Part shown: piece after piece, positions 5,241-6,036 of the stretch
How the letters are laid out: every line of letters begins with the position of its first letter
Position numbering within the stretch: the first letter of the stretch is position 1
Source of the DNA: Bacillota bacterium
GTDB lineage: Bacteria; Bacillota; Bacilli; Alicyclobacillales; SLC66
Length of the DNA stretch: 6,036 bases
Direction: 5' to 3'
Assembly (NCBI GenBank): GCA_021820825.1
Contig: JAKADD010000158.1
Span: forward strand, 1-6,036
Program-made: the position numbers and the translations under genes
Notes under the pieces: generated by a model
What the model saw: the letters and a program-made list of their open reading frames with translations, nothing else
What the model was told of the DNA's origin: nothing
Database searches by the model: none

Positions 5241-5436
5241 GCCACAACCTCCATGATGGATTTCCCTACACAGTATGGTCCTGAAACGGTGTGTTTCAGA
5301 CAGACCCGTCTGCGCCAAATGAAGCACGGACGCGCGCTGGATCTTTGCGCAGATTTTGCGGTAGTGTAAACACGGAAATGCGAGTATGATAGATGATAGC
5401 AATGATCACAGTTCTACTGGGAAAGGATGCGTATAC
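5241..5436. promoter_or_regulatory. Divergent intergenic region between iadA and the M20 amidohydrolase
   Basis: These 196 bp must carry both promoters. CTGAAAC (5281-5287) and GTTTCAG (5293-5299) form a perfect 7-bp inverted repeat with a 5-bp spacer, a plausible operator or hairpin. CAGAC-CC-GTCTG (5301-5312) is a second short palindrome directly beside it. On the + strand TATGAT (5385-5390) is a reasonable -10 for the M20 gene, but no good -35 is found at 16-18 bp. On the - strand I found no consensus promoter for iadA. The arrangement suggests shared regulation, without naming a regulator. Confidence 0.35.
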
Positions 5437-6036
5437 ATGAACATCATGATGAGCGATGTGGATAATCTGGTGGAAAGCGTAAAACACGATGTGTTGCAGT
5501 GGCGAAGGCACCTGCACCAAAATCCGGAACTCTCTTTTCAGGAAACGCGGACTGCGCAGTTTGTCTATGACACGCTGCTGGCGTTTGGCGGACTGGAAGT
5601 GACGCGTCCCACGGCGACGAGTGTCATGGCACGGTTAATCGGGGCGCAACCAGGCAAGACGCTTGCCCTGCGCGCCGATATGGACGCTCTGCCCATCACA
5701 GAAGAAAACACATTTGATTTTGTATCGAATAACCCTGGCGTGATGCACGCCTGCGGACATGACGGCCATACGTCAATGCTGCTTGGGGCTGCCAAAATTC
5801 TGAGCGGTATGCGGGGCGAACTGACAGGCGAAGTGCGATTCCTGTTCCAGCACGCGGAGGAACTCTTTCCTGGCGGGGCTCAGCAGATGGTCGACGCAGG
5901 CGTTATGGAGGATGTCGATCTCGTCATAGGAGCCCACCTGTGGGCCGACATGGAAGTGGGGCTGATTGGCGTGCGCGCCGGGGAACTCATGGCGGCGCCG
6001 GACACATTCAATATTAAAATTATCGGCAAGGGGGGT
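5437..6036 (+). CDS. M20-family metallo-amidohydrolase (N-acyl amino acid amidohydrolase/hippurate hydrolase type), 3' truncated by window end
   Basis: The first 200 codons are open to the window edge; the family is about 380-400 residues, so roughly half is visible. These zinc- or manganese-dependent cytosolic enzymes hydrolyse N-acyl amino acids or related amide conjugates. WRRHLHQNPELSFQE (22-36) is the typical N-terminal signature. LRADMDALPI (78-87) follows. MHACGHDGHT (103-112) supplies metal ligands Cys106 and His108. HAEE (139-142) supplies the catalytic Glu141 and ligand Glu142, and AHLW (166-169) the ligand His167. The start ATG 5437 is chosen for GGGAAAGGA (5419-5427) nine bases upstream; in-frame ATGs at 5446 and 5449 are possible. 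The lid or dimerisation domain is just beginning at the edge (FNIKIIGKGG). The exact acyl substrate cannot be assigned. Divergence from iadA suggests a shared role in scavenging unusual peptides or acylated amino acids. Confidence 0.93.
   Translation, partial: MNIMMSDVDNLVESVKHDVLQWRRHLHQNPELSFQETRTAQFVYDTLLAFGGLEVTRPTATSVMARLIGAQPGKTLALRADMDALPITEENTFDFVSNNPGVMHACGHDGHTSMLLGAAKILSGMRGELTGEVRFLFQHAEELFPGGAQQMVDAGVMEDVDLVIGAHLWADMEVGLIGVRAGELMAAPDTFNIKIIGKGG

Noticed and set aside
4560..5369. 269-codon + strand ORF opposite iadA
   Set aside because: This is antisense to a well-conserved amidohydrolase with all active-site motifs; the translation matches no family I know.
5241..5402. N-terminal extension of iadA to an upstream in-frame start
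   Set aside because: The extra 54 residues show no family similarity, and a strong GGAGG site sits seven bases before the ATG at 5240.

Overview
The window looks like a chromosomal segment from a moderate-GC member of the Bacillota, plausibly a bacilli-type aerobe. I cannot name the genus. The grounds are sigmaA-like promoters (TTGACA/TATAAT), AG-rich Shine-Dalgarno sites, GTG/ATG starts, and two riboswitch classes common in Bacillota (ydaO/c-di-AMP and M-box/Mg2+). No mobile element, CRISPR array, rRNA or tRNA was seen.

Layout. (1) 1-33 may be the last codons of an upstream gene, followed at 38-105 by a long perfect hairpin. (2) 222-630 is a long non-coding leader: promoter, a c-di-AMP (ydaO/yuaA-class) riboswitch aptamer at about 318-461, a spacer with alternative hairpins, and an intrinsic terminator at about 601-628. 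It precedes mtlD (mannitol-1-phosphate 5-dehydrogenase, 703-1872). (3) Five bases after mtlD a new promoter (TTGACA-N17-TATAGT) starts a second leader, with an M-box Mg2+ riboswitch (about 1925-2100), a candidate antiterminator and a strong intrinsic terminator (2154-2182). It precedes an NRAMP-related transporter (2334-3680) whose metal-site motifs are those of the Mg2+-transporting NRMT branch, not of Mn2+/Fe2+ MntH. A 56-residue single-span membrane protein (3715-3885) follows in the same orientation. (4) On the opposite strand, iadA (isoaspartyl dipeptidase, 3909-5240) converges on this unit; a GC-rich hairpin lies at the junction. (5) Divergent from iadA across a 196-bp gap, an M20-family amidohydrolase starts at 5437 and runs off the window.

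Interpretation. The left two thirds hold two adjacent, separately riboswitch-controlled units that both concern ion or osmotic balance. In one, c-di-AMP, the second messenger of K+ and osmolyte homeostasis, probably gates mannitol-1-phosphate metabolism. In the other, Mg2+ gates an Mg2+ importer and a small membrane protein. The most interesting hypothesis is that mtlD here makes mannitol as a compatible solute under c-di-AMP control instead of degrading mannitol; no mannitol PTS gene is in view. The right third carries peptide and amino-acid-conjugate hydrolases (iadA and an M20 amidohydrolase).
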